Counted from the first letter of the stretch, positions 16,960-26,528 are shown. The stretch is 63,167 nucleotides of DNA from Verrucomicrobiaceae bacterium UBA7681 (GCA_002482965.1 DLGZ01000053.1:282491-345657); one strand, 5' to 3'. The notes: a model not told the origin generated them from the sequence alone. A program made the numbers and translations.

Positions 16960-19900
16960 TCACCTGCCCGCCACACCCGCCGGCTTCCGAATCTTCAGCA
17001 GCATGGGAAAGCTGGTCTGCAGTCCGGCACTGTCGTGTTCGTTGCGGGCGGAGCTGAGGGCGGCGTGGATGAGTTTGTCCTGATCTTGGACCCAGTTGGC
17101 GGCGCGGAAGAAGATGGGGCGTTCGTTTTCTTTCTCGCGGATCTGCACGCCGTTGAGGCCGATGTCATCGACGATGACGCCATGGGGCAGGCCGTGCACA
17201 TCGAGGCTGAGGATGCCGTCGTTGCCCATGCGCACGGCGCGAATCCAGGCCTTCACGGTTTGACCGGGAGCGAGGGTGATTTCGAGGGGTTTGGTTTCGT
17301 CCTTGATCTCGCGCATGACGGGTTTGCCGCCGACATCGGGCTCCATGACGATGATGAACTTCGGTGCGGCACCGAGGGTGACTTTGCCGAAGGTTCCGGC
17401 GTCGTGCGTGAGTGCTTTGGATTTGGCGGTGATCTTGAGCTTGCTCCAGTCGGCGTTTGCTACGGCATCAGGCGCGGCGTGGAGGCTACCACTGATCAAA
17501 TCATGCCCGGCTTGGATGAGGATCGGTGAGGAGGCGTAATAACCGGCGGGCAGGCCGGTGATGTCGATCTGGATGGGATCATCGAAACCATCCACGCGCT
17601 CGGCGCGGAAGGAGAAACCGACGGAGGCACCGGGCATGACGGTGGGATTCATGCCGGCCAGCTTCACGCTGAAATCGGGCATCGGCTGGCGGATGGTGAG
17701 CGCATAGACGTAACGCTCTCCACCCCAGCCACGGGTGTCGGAGACTTTGATGATATAGCGACCGTCCGCAGGAGCGGTGAAGGTGAGGCGCGAGTCGCTG
17801 CCGATCTTGCGGTCGCCGCTGTCGTCGTTGGTATAGTTCAGGGTGAAGACGGGCAGACCGTTCGGGACGATCTGGCTGCCGATGGGCCGGGGCTCGACGA
17901 TGTAACAGGGTTCGTCGAGGGAGTGCGAATTTGCCGTGGTGTCAAAGTAGGCGCTGCGTTTGCCGCCGGAGGTGTAGAAGAAGCAGCCCCCATCCGGGCC
18001 GCGCGGCATGCGGAAGATCTTCATCACGTCGCCATTGAAGTAGGCGTATTCGTTCAGCTCCATCTCCTCCCAGTTTTGCAGGCGGATGTCAGGGTTGTTC
18101 GCATCGACGCTGCGGAAGTTGTTATAGCTGTCGCGCACCGACTGCAGCAGCATCCGTTGCACGGGTTTGCCATCGGCATGCACGACTTCCAATTTTGTGT
18201 CGGCAGGCGAACCCGCGAGATCGGCCAGCGTTTCAATGATCCATTCCTGGCCTTTTTTGGCGTCGAAGGCGAAGCAGTCAGTGTCATGCGCCTGCGCGAG
18301 ACGTGCATTCACCGTGACTGGCGCGGTGACTTTTTGAGCTTTGGCGATGTCGTCATTGCTTTCCACTTCTTCGACCTGTGCGAGCGCGCTCACGCGCAGC
18401 ACTGGCATGGAGCGGAAGCGCAGGGTCTTGGTATCCAGCGGCACGTTCATCATGCCTTCCTTCTCGGGCTTCGTCATCACGATGCTCTTGTCGCCGAGAT
18501 GATGACCGATGAGAGTGACTTTGGTTTCCTTGCCGACCTGCGCGACGAGCGGTGACCAGGCGGTGACGTAGGGCAGTGAGCCCAAAGTGAGGCGATAGGC
18601 GTGCTCGGCGCTGCCATCCATGGTGGTGTTGCTCACGAGCACGATGTACTCGCCATCGGCAGGTGCTTTCCACGCGAGGAAGGGATCGCTGCCGCTGTCG
18701 AGACCGCGATTCACGGCGAGCACAGTACGATTCGTGTCCATGATCTCGATTGCCGGTGATTTCGCCATGCTGCCAACCTGTGCGACAGCGAGATCAAGCA
18801 CGAGTTCCTCGCCCGCTTTGGCTTTGAAACGATACGCGTCGTGCTGACCGATCTCGGTGAGGGTGCCCCAGATGCTGGCAGGCAGTGATGCGATGCTGAC
18901 AGGTGCCGCTTTGAAATCAGATGCCTGCGTGATGGTGGGCGCGAGATCGTCGGCATAGATCTTCATCCGTGCAGATTCACCGGCGGCGGTCTTGAGCCAG
19001 ACTTCGTATGCGCCACGCGGCACTTCGGCGGTGGCGGTGACTTTCACACGGGCCGTGGTGGGTTTGACCGAGCTTTTAATGAGCTCTACCTTCAGTCCGG
19101 CATGAGAAGCCAGCGCCTGCGTTTCTGCGGTAATGTTCTTGCCGGCAAAGGTGACCAACAGTTCGCCACCGATGTGTGCGGTGCGTGGAGTGACGCGAGT
19201 GAGCTCGGGCTTCGCGGCCATGGCTGGCTTTGCAGGAGCTGGTGTCATCACGGTCTTGCCGGTGGCCGACTCATAGACGCTGAGGCTGCCATCCACGCGA
19301 CCGGCCACAAGCTGCGCTTTGTCGGTGAAGGCGAGCGCGGAGGACCAGTCCGGCTGTTTCTCCAGCGGGATTTTTTCCGTGAGATCAGCGGTGTTCCAGA
19401 GCTTGAGCGATTTGTCAGTCGAGGTGGAGGCGAGGAGTTTTCCGTCAATGGACAGCGCAAGATTCAAGATGCTGCCTTCATGGGCAAAATGGCTGGTGAT
19501 GATCTTGTTGGTGCCCTCTTTGGCGTCAGCACTGATGAGCCAGACGCGAATGCGATTGTCGCCTCCGGCGGCGAAAAGCTGTTTGCCATCGGCGCTGAAG
19601 ACGACGCTGGTCTGCTCCTTGGTCGGCTGGGAAAGTGTGTCGAGCCGCTCGCCACCTGGGATGCTCCAGAGCTTCACTGTGCGGTCGGCGCTGGCGCTCG
19701 CGAGCACCTTGCCATCCGGGCGGAACGAGAGGCTGTTCACCACGCCATTATGCCCCTTGAGCATGGCGAGTTCTTTGCCCGTGGTCACGTCCCACAGGCG
19801 GATCTTTTGATCGTAAGCTCCTGTGGCGATCATCTTGCCATCAGGCGAAACGGCGAGTGCATACGCGGCATCAAGATGACCTTCAAACGACTGCATGGGC

Positions 19901-20559
19901 GAGCCATCGCTGGTCTTCCAGCTTTTCACGATGCCGACGATTCCCGCCTCACCGCCGGCGGCATAGACCGTCGCGCCATCGGGTGAAAACGCGACGGCGT
20001 TGGCCTTGCCCTTGATGCCGGTGAGGTTGCGCACCACGGCCCGCGTGACCGGATTGAGCAGCTCGACCTCGCCGTAGCGCCCCACTGCGATCAACTGCAC
20101 TTTCGGCGAAAACGCCACGGCTTGGATCGCGTGTTTCGGCGGGACCGTGGGCATGATCTTCGGCGTGATGACCTCCCTCGGCATTGGCTTCGCATCGGCG
20201 AGCTGCGGCCCGTTGGCACCTGAGTTGATCCACGTCTTGATCAGCGCGATCTCTTCGGGCTTGAGCTTGTCGCGCTTGCCCGGCGGCATGAATTCATTCT
20301 TTCCGCCGCGGCCTGAATGACCTTCGAGAAACTTCACCAGCATGCTGTCATTGGCTTTGCCCGCAATCACTGCCACGCCCTCCTTGCCGCCCTTCATCAG
20401 ATTCGCAAAGGTGTCCAACTGGAACTCGCCGTCGGCATCGGTGTCGTCATGGCAGTCGATGCAGTAGGTGTCGAACAGCGGGACGATCTGCTTGGTGTAG
20501 TCCACGGTCTGGGCATGGGCGGTGAGAGCCGCCAGAAAAATGAAGGGGAGGCGTTTCAT
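16960..20559 (-). CDS. Exported cytochrome (CxxCH)-WD40-PPC multidomain protein
   Basis: The 1199 residues start with a signal peptide ('MKRLPFIFLAALTAHAQ'). The heme site C33-I-D-C36-H37 follows, and a cytochrome-like domain ends 'LIKTWINSGA'. From about residue 140 to 440 there are WD40 repeats ('VAFSPDGATVYAAGGE', 'LAVSPDGKMIATGAYDQKIRLWD', 'LSFRPDGKVLASASADRTVKLWS'). Ig-like/TIG and pre-peptidase C-terminal-type beta domains follow ('YRFKAKAGEELVLDLA'). The family is typical of Planctomycetes and Verrucomicrobia, and its function is unknown. The start overlaps the stop of the upstream membrane protein (ATGA). It is the last gene of the operon beginning with DUF1501. Confidence 0.88.
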   Translation of the reverse strand: MKRLPFIFLAALTAHAQTVDYTKQIVPLFDTYCIDCHDDTDADGEFQLDTFANLMKGGKEGVAVIAGKANDSMLVKFLEGHSGRGGKNEFMPPGKRDKLKPEEIALIKTWINSGANGPQLADAKPMPREVITPKIMPTVPPKHAIQAVAFSPKVQLIAVGRYGEVELLNPVTRAVVRNLTGIKGKANAVAFSPDGATVYAAGGEAGIVGIVKSWKTSDGSPMQSFEGHLDAAYALAVSPDGKMIATGAYDQKIRLWDVTTGKELAMLKGHNGVVNSLSFRPDGKVLASASADRTVKLWSIPGGERLDTLSQPTKEQTSVVFSADGKQLFAAGGDNRIRVWLISADAKEGTNKIITSHFAHEGSILNLALSIDGKLLASTSTDKSLKLWNTADLTEKIPLEKQPDWSSALAFTDKAQLVAGRVDGSLSVYESATGKTVMTPAPAKPAMAAKPELTRVTPRTAHIGGELLVTFAGKNITAETQALASHAGLKVELIKSSVKPTTARVKVTATAEVPRGAYEVWLKTAAGESARMKIYADDLAPTITQASDFKAAPVSIASLPASIWGTLTEIGQHDAYRFKAKAGEELVLDLAVAQVGSMAKSPAIEIMDTNRTVLAVNRGLDSGSDPFLAWKAPADGEYIVLVSNTTMDGSAEHAYRLTLGSLPYVTAWSPLVAQVGKETKVTLIGHHLGDKSIVMTKPEKEGMMNVPLDTKTLRFRSMPVLRVSALAQVEEVESNDDIAKAQKVTAPVTVNARLAQAHDTDCFAFDAKKGQEWIIETLADLAGSPADTKLEVVHADGKPVQRMLLQSVRDSYNNFRSVDANNPDIRLQNWEEMELNEYAYFNGDVMKIFRMPRGPDGGCFFYTSGGKRSAYFDTTANSHSLDEPCYIVEPRPIGSQIVPNGLPVFTLNYTNDDSGDRKIGSDSRLTFTAPADGRYIIKVSDTRGWGGERYVYALTIRQPMPDFSVKLAGMNPTVMPGASVGFSFRAERVDGFDDPIQIDITGLPAGYYASSPILIQAGHDLISGSLHAAPDAVANADWSKLKITAKSKALTHDAGTFGKVTLGAAPKFIIVMEPDVGGKPVMREIKDETKPLEITLAPGQTVKAWIRAVRMGNDGILSLDVHGLPHGVIVDDIGLNGVQIREKENERPIFFRAANWVQDQDKLIHAALSSARNEHDSAGLQTSFPMLLKIRKPAGVAGR

Positions 20560-20990
20560 GAATTCACGAGTGAGTCGAGTGTGTGGAAAGTCGCGTTACC
20601 TAGCCGACTTTGATCCCTTTGAAGTCGGCATCCCGAAATTTGAGTGAGCAGCAAGAGGATGACACCCAGAGTGCATATGGTGGTGGCTCGGCGGGAAGAT
20701 GCCAAAACACTAAACCACGGCAGGGAGAAGAACATCACTGCAAAGAAGAGCGCCAAAGGCATATGAATTTCCTTCGGAATTCCGAGCGCCATGAACCAAT
20801 ATGAATACCCGATTAACAGCCCCAAAGGGATGAAGACGATTGACCTGACATCCTGAATAATAGGCCACACGAAATTGCAGCCCGCGTATGCAGTTACCAG
20901 CAATGCCGGAATCCAGCGATGCCAGCAGCGATCAGAACGAGGCGCATCGTCTCGATTAGAAGGTCCTGCAAGGCTGTTGGGAATTTTCAT
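20556..20990 (-). CDS. Small multi-spanning membrane protein of unknown function
   Basis: This 144-residue hydrophobic protein starts at the ATG at 20990 (MKIPNSL) and has about four transmembrane segments ('WIPALLVTAYAGCNFVW', 'SIVFIPLGLLIGYSYWF', 'MPLALFFAVMFFSLPWF', 'ICTLGVILLLL'). Its stop overlaps the cytochrome-WD40 start, and it sits between that gene and the PSD1 gene. It is somewhat less GC-rich than its neighbours. The C-terminal 25 residues look unlike a membrane protein tail; a small frameshift near 20640 cannot be excluded. Confidence 0.5.
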   Translation of the reverse strand: MKIPNSLAGPSNRDDAPRSDRCWHRWIPALLVTAYAGCNFVWPIIQDVRSIVFIPLGLLIGYSYWFMALGIPKEIHMPLALFFAVMFFSLPWFSVLASSRRATTICTLGVILLLLTQISGCRLQRDQSRLGNATFHTLDSLVNS

Positions 20991-21026
20991 GCGAGGGGCT
21001 GAAAACGCGGGCATCCGCGCTCCGCA

Positions 21027-23219
21027 TCAGTGATTGAACAAAAACTCCTTCGAGCCCATCAGGCTCCAGAAGATGTCTTCCAGGGTGGTGCGACGATCTT
21101 CGGGTGTGGCGGAGGCAAGCATCGCGGTGGCCTTGGTGTTTTCACGCTCGGTGGGGAGACGAGCGAGGGCAATGAGGTAGGCTTCTTCGACTGTCTTCTC
21201 GTTGCTGAGCTTGCTGGCGAGCAGCGCATCGAGGCGGTTGTCTTTTTGCGCGAGCTTCTGGTTGAGCGTGTCGCCGTTGGAGATGTGCAGAGCCTGGGCC
21301 ATGCTGGGTTCATTGGTGCGTTCGCATTCGCAGGTAGAGACGCGGTCAGCGCGTCCGAAGCTCTTCAAGAAGTAGCTGGCGATGTTGCTGTCCGGCAGTT
21401 GCAGCGCGCGGAAGCCCATGGGGTAGGTTTCGCTGGTGCCTTTGTTGGCGTTGCGTTTGTCGATCTTGAAGGTGGTGGGTGCTGCGGTGACTTGGGAAAC
21501 GGTGTCGAGGAGGACTTCGGCTTTCAAACGACGTGGAACGTAGTGTGAGCCATAGCGGAGGTCGGTGATGTTTTCAGGCAGGGTGATGCTGCTGCGCTGG
21601 TAGGTCTCGCTTTGCAAAATGGTGCGCATGAGGGCCTTCAGGTCGAATTTCTGCTGCACCAGATGCTCGCAAGCGTCGGCGAAGAGCGGCTCGTTGCTGG
21701 CAGGATTTGTCAGTCGAAGGTCATCGACAGCTTCGACGAGGCCCGAGCCGAAGAAGTTGGCCCACACGCGGTTCACGATGGCGCGCTGGAAAAGTTTGTT
21801 GTCGGCGCTGGTGAGCCATTTTGCGAGCGGCACCCGGCGATCCTCGGTGGAAGTCATCGAGACAGCCGTGGTGACATCCAGCGGGTGTGGCGGCTGCGGC
21901 TTGCCAGTGAGCGGCTGCACGAGTTCGCCATCAGCAGCGGAGAACAGTACGCGCTCTTCGGCCTGCGTGCCGTTTTTCGTGCGGACGCGGGAGAGCATGT
22001 TGGCAAAGGCGAAGTACTCGTTGTTCGTCCACTTTTCCATGGGGTGGTTGTGGCACTTCGCGCAGGCGATGGAGGTGCCGAGGAAGGCGACGCTGATGGT
22101 CTCGGCGCACTTGGTCGGCTCGTCGTTCAGGATGAAGAAATTGCCCGCGCCGTTTTCCAGCGTGCTGCCGGTGGCGGTGAGGAGATCGCGCACCATGACG
22201 TCCCAGGGTGTGTTCGCGGCGACGTTTCGGCGGATCCAGTTGTAGTAGGACCACATGGCCTGCGGCATGAGCTTGTCGCCATTCACGAGCAGCAGATCGC
22301 TCCAGCGGTGCGACCAGTAATCAACGAACTCAGGCCGCTGCAGCAGCGCTTCAATCAAGCGGTCACGTTTGTCGGCAGCAGTGTCGGCGAGGAAGGCGCG
22401 GGTTTCCTCCAGCGAGGGTAAAACGCCGATGGTGTCGAGAAAGGCACGGCGCAGAAATTCATGATCTTCCGTGCGTCCGGAAGGCGGGATGTTCAGCTCA
22501 CGGAGTTTCGTCAGCACATGTTCGTCGATGAAATTGCGTGGTTTCATCTGCGCGAAGGCCGGCTCATCGACCACACCATCACTCGGCACGATGAGCGTAG
22601 AGATAGCGAGGCGGCTGAGATACCACGCGCTGATGGTCGTTTCACCTCGGCCCGTGGTTTTGACGACACCCAGATCGTCCACGGTGGCGACGCTGGCGTT
22701 GACGCCGTTGTACTTGGTCCAGCGCGTCACGTCCTCGCTGTGGCCGTCGCTAAACTTCGCGGTGACTTTGAGGGACAGCGTGACGCCGGGTTTCGTGACC
22801 AGTTGCTTCGGCTCCACATTGAGCGCGACGATGAGCGGATCGCTCGCCTGCGGTCCGGGCGCACCTGCAGCGATCCAGTCGGCGATGGCCTTGTACTCGG
22901 GTGAGTTCACTTCGAAGCGCTTGTCGCCCTTGTGCGGCACCGCTTTGACGGCCTTGAGCAAAAACAGGCTGCGTGCCGGATCTTCCATCGTGAGGCGGCG
23001 GCCATTCGCGCTACGCGTGACGGAGATCCAATCACCCTCGTCATCGAAGCCTCGCAACGAGAGCTTGAAGCCCCCCTGCCCTGCGGCGGCACCATGGCAG
23101 GCACCCATCGCGCAGCCGTAGCGCGTGAGGATGGGCTGGATGGTATTGCGGAAAGACGGGGCTTCGGCGGCGGCTGCCGAAGTGAGAGCCGCAAAGGCGA
23201 TGAAGTAACGAAACATCAT
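21027..23219 (-). CDS. Exported PSD1-family protein (cytochrome domain + DUF1549 + DUF1553)
   Basis: The 730 residues begin with a signal peptide (to about residue 19). A CxxxxCH heme-like motif C36-AMGA-C41-H42 follows, then 'DWIAAGAPGP', an Ig-like bacterial segment ('WTKYNGVNASVATVDDLG'), DUF1549 ('FIDEHVLTKLRELNIPPS', 'AFLDTIGVLPS', 'RWSDLLLVNG') and DUF1553 ('VSMTSTEDRRVPLAKWL', 'RAIVNRVWANFFG', 'YQRSS'). The CX4CH spacing is usual for this family. These proteins are encoded next to DUF1501 partners, as here. Biochemical function is unknown; a role in extracytoplasmic electron transfer or polysaccharide processing has been suggested from context in the group. Confidence 0.92.
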   Translation of the reverse strand: MMFRYFIAFAALTSAAAAEAPSFRNTIQPILTRYGCAMGACHGAAAGQGGFKLSLRGFDDEGDWISVTRSANGRRLTMEDPARSLFLLKAVKAVPHKGDKRFEVNSPEYKAIADWIAAGAPGPQASDPLIVALNVEPKQLVTKPGVTLSLKVTAKFSDGHSEDVTRWTKYNGVNASVATVDDLGVVKTTGRGETTISAWYLSRLAISTLIVPSDGVVDEPAFAQMKPRNFIDEHVLTKLRELNIPPSGRTEDHEFLRRAFLDTIGVLPSLEETRAFLADTAADKRDRLIEALLQRPEFVDYWSHRWSDLLLVNGDKLMPQAMWSYYNWIRRNVAANTPWDVMVRDLLTATGSTLENGAGNFFILNDEPTKCAETISVAFLGTSIACAKCHNHPMEKWTNNEYFAFANMLSRVRTKNGTQAEERVLFSAADGELVQPLTGKPQPPHPLDVTTAVSMTSTEDRRVPLAKWLTSADNKLFQRAIVNRVWANFFGSGLVEAVDDLRLTNPASNEPLFADACEHLVQQKFDLKALMRTILQSETYQRSSITLPENITDLRYGSHYVPRRLKAEVLLDTVSQVTAAPTTFKIDKRNANKGTSETYPMGFRALQLPDSNIASYFLKSFGRADRVSTCECERTNEPSMAQALHISNGDTLNQKLAQKDNRLDALLASKLSNEKTVEEAYLIALARLPTERENTKATAMLASATPEDRRTTLEDIFWSLMGSKEFLFNH

Positions 23220-23261
23220 GAAGGAAACTCGATGAGGGTTGGCAGGAGTAGCGTGCCCGCT

Positions 23262-24641
23262 TTACGCAAACAGCTCCTTGATCGCCTGCGTACCGAAATC
23301 GACCACAGGATACGGTCTGCCCTGCGGCCCCGGCAGCTCGGTGGTGAGATCGATGCCGAGGGACTGATAAATGGTCGCGACGATTTCTTTCGGGGCGACT
23401 GGGCGCTCGGTGGGGTAGCCGCCGATGTCGTCGGATTTGCCGACGACTTCGCCGCCCTTGATGCCGCCGCCGGCAAAATTGACGGTCCAGCAGTTCGGCC
23501 AATGGTCGCGACCACCGGCGGGATTGATCTTCGGTGTGCGGCCAAATTCGGCGAGGCAGGTGACCATGGTGTCGTCGAGCATGCCGCGCTGGAAGAGGTC
23601 TTCGATGAGGGCGCTGTAGCCCTGGTCATACATCGGAGCGACGATGTCGCGCATGCCCTCGATGCTGGTGAAGGGCTTGGAGCCATGGATGTCCCAGGTA
23701 ATTTCTCCAAACACGGTGATGAAGGTGTTCACGGTGACGAAACGCACACCGCGCTCCACGAGACGACGTGCGAGCAGGCAGCTTTGGCCGAAACGGTTCA
23801 GGCCATAGCGCTCGCGCACTTTGAGCGGTTCTTTGGTGAGGTCGAAGGCTTCGCGGGCCTGCGTGCTGGTCATGATGCGGTAGGCGGACTCGAAATTGGA
23901 GTCCATGAGCTTCGCCTGCTCGCTGTATTCGAAATTGCGCACGCTGCTGTCCACCAGCTCACGCAGTTCGCGGCGGCGTTCGAGGCGCACCTCGCCGATC
24001 TCCTTCGGCGGCAGCAGATCCGGCACTTTGAAATCTTTGACCGCAGGGTCCGCATTCAGCACAAAAGGGTCGTAGGCTTTGCCGAGGAAACCTGCGTCCT
24101 GACCGTGCGGCATGTTGCCCCCCGTCGGTCCCATCGACTCCGGCAGAATCACGTGCGCTGGCAGATCGCTGCGGCGGCCTTGCAGGAATTCCAAGGCGCT
24201 GCCGACGTGCGGTGTGTTCACACCCCCGGTGAAAAGCCGGCCCGTCTGCATCATCTGATGCCCCGTGTCATGCACCGCGGCGGCGGTGTGGTAGCAGGAG
24301 CGGACGAGGCTGAATTTGTCCGCGATCTTCGCATGCAGCGGCAGAATCTCGGAGATTTCGAAGGCATTGCTCTTGGTGCGGATGGGTTTGAACGGCCCAC
24401 GAATCTCGCTCGGCGCATCGGGCTTCATGTCCCAGAGATCCTGCTGGCTCGGGGCACCGAGATTAAAAATCATGATGCAGGCCTTGTTGCTCTTTTTGGA
24501 GTCCACTTTGCCCTCCGCCTTCAATTTGGCGAAGCCGGGCATCGTCAGCCCGATGGCACCGAGGGCGCCTGCCTGCAGGAAATCACGACGCGAAATGCCG
24601 TCGCAATTGGTGATGGAGCCTTGGCCGGAGAACTTGAACAT
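23262..24641 (-). CDS. Tat-exported DUF1501 (sulfatase-like fold) protein
   Basis: The 459 residues carry a clear twin-arginine signal ('ISRRDFLQAGALGAIGLTM'). A DUF1501 domain follows, with 'CIMIFNLGAPSQQDLWDMKPD', 'HAKIADKFSLVRSCYHTAAAVHDTGHQMMQTG', 'RLVERGVRFVTV', 'DIHG' and 'CLAEFGRTPKINPAGGRDHWPN'. The latter segments resemble metal-binding loops of the alkaline phosphatase/sulfatase superfamily. This is the first gene of the four-gene unit ending at 16960, with 42 nt to the PSD1 gene. Function is unknown; the pairing with a DUF1549/DUF1553 gene is characteristic. Confidence 0.92.
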   Translation of the reverse strand: MFKFSGQGSITNCDGISRRDFLQAGALGAIGLTMPGFAKLKAEGKVDSKKSNKACIMIFNLGAPSQQDLWDMKPDAPSEIRGPFKPIRTKSNAFEISEILPLHAKIADKFSLVRSCYHTAAAVHDTGHQMMQTGRLFTGGVNTPHVGSALEFLQGRRSDLPAHVILPESMGPTGGNMPHGQDAGFLGKAYDPFVLNADPAVKDFKVPDLLPPKEIGEVRLERRRELRELVDSSVRNFEYSEQAKLMDSNFESAYRIMTSTQAREAFDLTKEPLKVRERYGLNRFGQSCLLARRLVERGVRFVTVNTFITVFGEITWDIHGSKPFTSIEGMRDIVAPMYDQGYSALIEDLFQRGMLDDTMVTCLAEFGRTPKINPAGGRDHWPNCWTVNFAGGGIKGGEVVGKSDDIGGYPTERPVAPKEIVATIYQSLGIDLTTELPGPQGRPYPVVDFGTQAIKELFA

Positions 24642-24821
24642 GATGCGCGTGGGGGTTGAACTGCTTATTAATACGCTGTTCGAGGGCGCTTCTAAATGGA
24701 CGATGCCGCTTTGAAGATGGGCCTTTCCGGCCCCCCGGCCATGTTCGGCAGAAACATTCCAGCAAAGAAAGGGTTGTTCTTTCGTGCAACGCTCGTGCTA
24801 CTCTTCCCTTCTTCCATCCTC

Positions 24822-25349
24822 ATGAAAGCACTCTTCTTCATCCTCTCCTTGCTCCTGACTGTTCATCTTCATGCGCAAACCGCCGCGCCCAGCGGCCAGA
24901 CCACGCCCCAGGATACCCTGACGCAGGACGGTCTATGGCAGGGGAAACTCAACGGAGGCAACTACTCCGTGCGCTGCACCGCCATCATCGCGCTTTCCAA
25001 GCATGAGTACATCTCCGATGGCGTGGCCCGTGTGGTGGAGGTGAACCTGTCGCTCAACTCCGCCATGGTCGTGCGTTTTTACTTTCTTGAGCCTTACAAG
25101 CCGGAATCTGGCAGCAATACCGTGGGTGCCGCCACTCAAGCCATGGACAAGGCCAAGGGGCTGTTCGAACAGGCAGCCGGTCGAGTTTCACCGGATCTGG
25201 CCAACCCGAAAGTGGTGAAGAACTATCCGGCGTCCACGCATGCGCATACGATCGAGTTTGTCCTCAAGGAAGAAGCCAGGCTCAATTCGCTCTTCGGCAG
25301 TCTGCAACGCGCGTTGGAAACGGGCCAAGGCCGGACTTGGAAAGAGTGA
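24822..25349 (+). CDS. Secreted protein of unknown function
   Basis: This 175-residue protein starts at the ATG at 24822, giving a signal peptide 'MKALFFILSLLLTVHLHAQ'. The mature protein is small and mixed alpha/beta ('ALSKHEYISDGVARVVEVNLSL', 'VVRFYFLEPYK') with a charged C-terminal helix. I do not recognise the family. The gene diverges from the DUF1501 operon and converges with ychF. Confidence 0.6.
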   Translation: MKALFFILSLLLTVHLHAQTAAPSGQTTPQDTLTQDGLWQGKLNGGNYSVRCTAIIALSKHEYISDGVARVVEVNLSLNSAMVVRFYFLEPYKPESGSNTVGAATQAMDKAKGLFEQAAGRVSPDLANPKVVKNYPASTHAHTIEFVLKEEARLNSLFGSLQRALETGQGRTWKE

Positions 25350-25355
25350 GGTCAA

Positions 25356-25406
25356 GCGGGCACTCCTGCCCGCCAAGAAACTCATGCTGCGGGCCGGAGC
25401 GCCCGC
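25356..25406. terminator. Two consecutive GCGGGC-N6-GCCCGC hairpins between convergent genes
   Basis: Hairpin 1 (25356-25373, loop ACTCCT) and hairpin 2 (25389-25406, loop CGGAGC) have identical 6-bp arms, 15 nt apart. They fill the space between the secreted protein and ychF, which converge here. They may act as a two-way transcription stop, although neither has a T-run. GCGGGC-arm hairpins are also a common dispersed type in this phylum. Confidence 0.45.
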
Positions 25407-25412
25407 TCCAAA

Positions 25413-26528
25413 TCAAACATTGAAGCGCCATTCGACGACGTCGCCGTCGCGCATGACGTATTCCTTGCCTTCGATGCGCCACTTGCCCTTTTCCTTCGCC
25501 TTGGCGTTGGAACCGAGTTCGACGAGGTCGTTGAAATGCACGATTTCGCCAGCGATGAAGCCGCGTTCGAAGTCGCCATGGATGACGCCAGCGGCCTGCG
25601 GGGCCTTCATGCCTTTGACGATGGTCCACGCACGGGTTTCCTTCTCGCCGGTGGTCAGATAGGTCTGCAGACCGAGGAGGTCATAGACGCCCTTGATGAA
25701 GAGTGACACGCCGCTGTCTTCGACGCCGATGTCCTTGAGGTAAGCCTTCGCCTCTTCATCCGAAAGGTCGGTGAGCTCGCTTTCGATCGCCGCGCTGACG
25801 ACGACCGCGCTGGCTTCGTGAGCGTGCTTCACGTATTCACGCACTTTGCCGACGAATGCATGAGCATCCGGATTGTTCGTGGCAGCAGCGAGGTCGGACT
25901 CCGACACATTGCAGGCGAAAATGCAGGGCTTCGAGCTCAGGAGGAAGAAACTCTTGAGAAGCTTCCGTTCCTCTTCGGTGCATTCGAGCGTCACGGCGGG
26001 CTTTCCGGCATCGAAATGAGGGATCAGTCTTTCGCAGAGGGCGAGTTCGGCCTTCGCGTCTTTTTCGCCTCTTTTCGCATTCTTTTCGGCCTTGTCCTTG
26101 CGGCGCTGGATGGCGTCCATGTCGGAGAGGATCAACTCGGTGTTGATGACTTCAATGTCGCGCACAGGATCAATCGAGCCGCTGACGTGGGTGATGTCAC
26201 CGTCTTCAAAGCAGCGCACCACATGGACGATTGCGTCCACCTCACGGATGTGGCTGAGGAATTTGTTGCCCAGACCTTCGCCCTGGCTGGCGCCTTTGAC
26301 GAGGCCGGCGATGTCCACGAACTCGATGGCGGCAGGCACCAGTTTCGAGGACCCGGAGAGCTTCGAAAGCACGGCGAGGCGCTCGTCTGGCACGGTCACG
26401 ACGCCGGTGTTCGGCTCGATGGTGCAGAAGGGATAGTTGGCTGCCTCCGCCTTGCGGGTACGGGTGACAGCGTTAAAAAGGGTGGATTTGCCAACGTTGG
26501 GAAGGCCTACAATACCGGCTCTGAGCAT
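25413..26528 (-). CDS. ychF: Redox-regulated ATPase YchF (Obg-family P-loop NTPase)
   Basis: This 371-residue protein has the Walker A 'GLPNVGKST' (8-16), switch region 'PFCTIEPNTGVV', 'DIAGLVKGASQGEGLGN', a coiled-coil insertion rich in Lys/Glu ('RRKDKAEKNAKRGEKDAK') and a C-terminal TGS domain ending 'VVEWRFNV'. Family members prefer ATP and bind ribosomes. It reads as a single gene downstream of nothing on the same strand except the distant FecR protein. Confidence 0.95.
   Translation of the reverse strand: MLRAGIVGLPNVGKSTLFNAVTRTRKAEAANYPFCTIEPNTGVVTVPDERLAVLSKLSGSSKLVPAAIEFVDIAGLVKGASQGEGLGNKFLSHIREVDAIVHVVRCFEDGDITHVSGSIDPVRDIEVINTELILSDMDAIQRRKDKAEKNAKRGEKDAKAELALCERLIPHFDAGKPAVTLECTEEERKLLKSFFLLSSKPCIFACNVSESDLAAATNNPDAHAFVGKVREYVKHAHEASAVVVSAAIESELTDLSDEEAKAYLKDIGVEDSGVSLFIKGVYDLLGLQTYLTTGEKETRAWTIVKGMKAPQAAGVIHGDFERGFIAGEIVHFNDLVELGSNAKAKEKGKWRIEGKEYVMRDGDVVEWRFNV

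Noticed and set aside
22932..24659. 575-codon open frame opposite the PSD1 and DUF1501 genes
   Set aside because: It crosses two real genes on the other strand and shows no domain; its composition is typical of an antisense frame.
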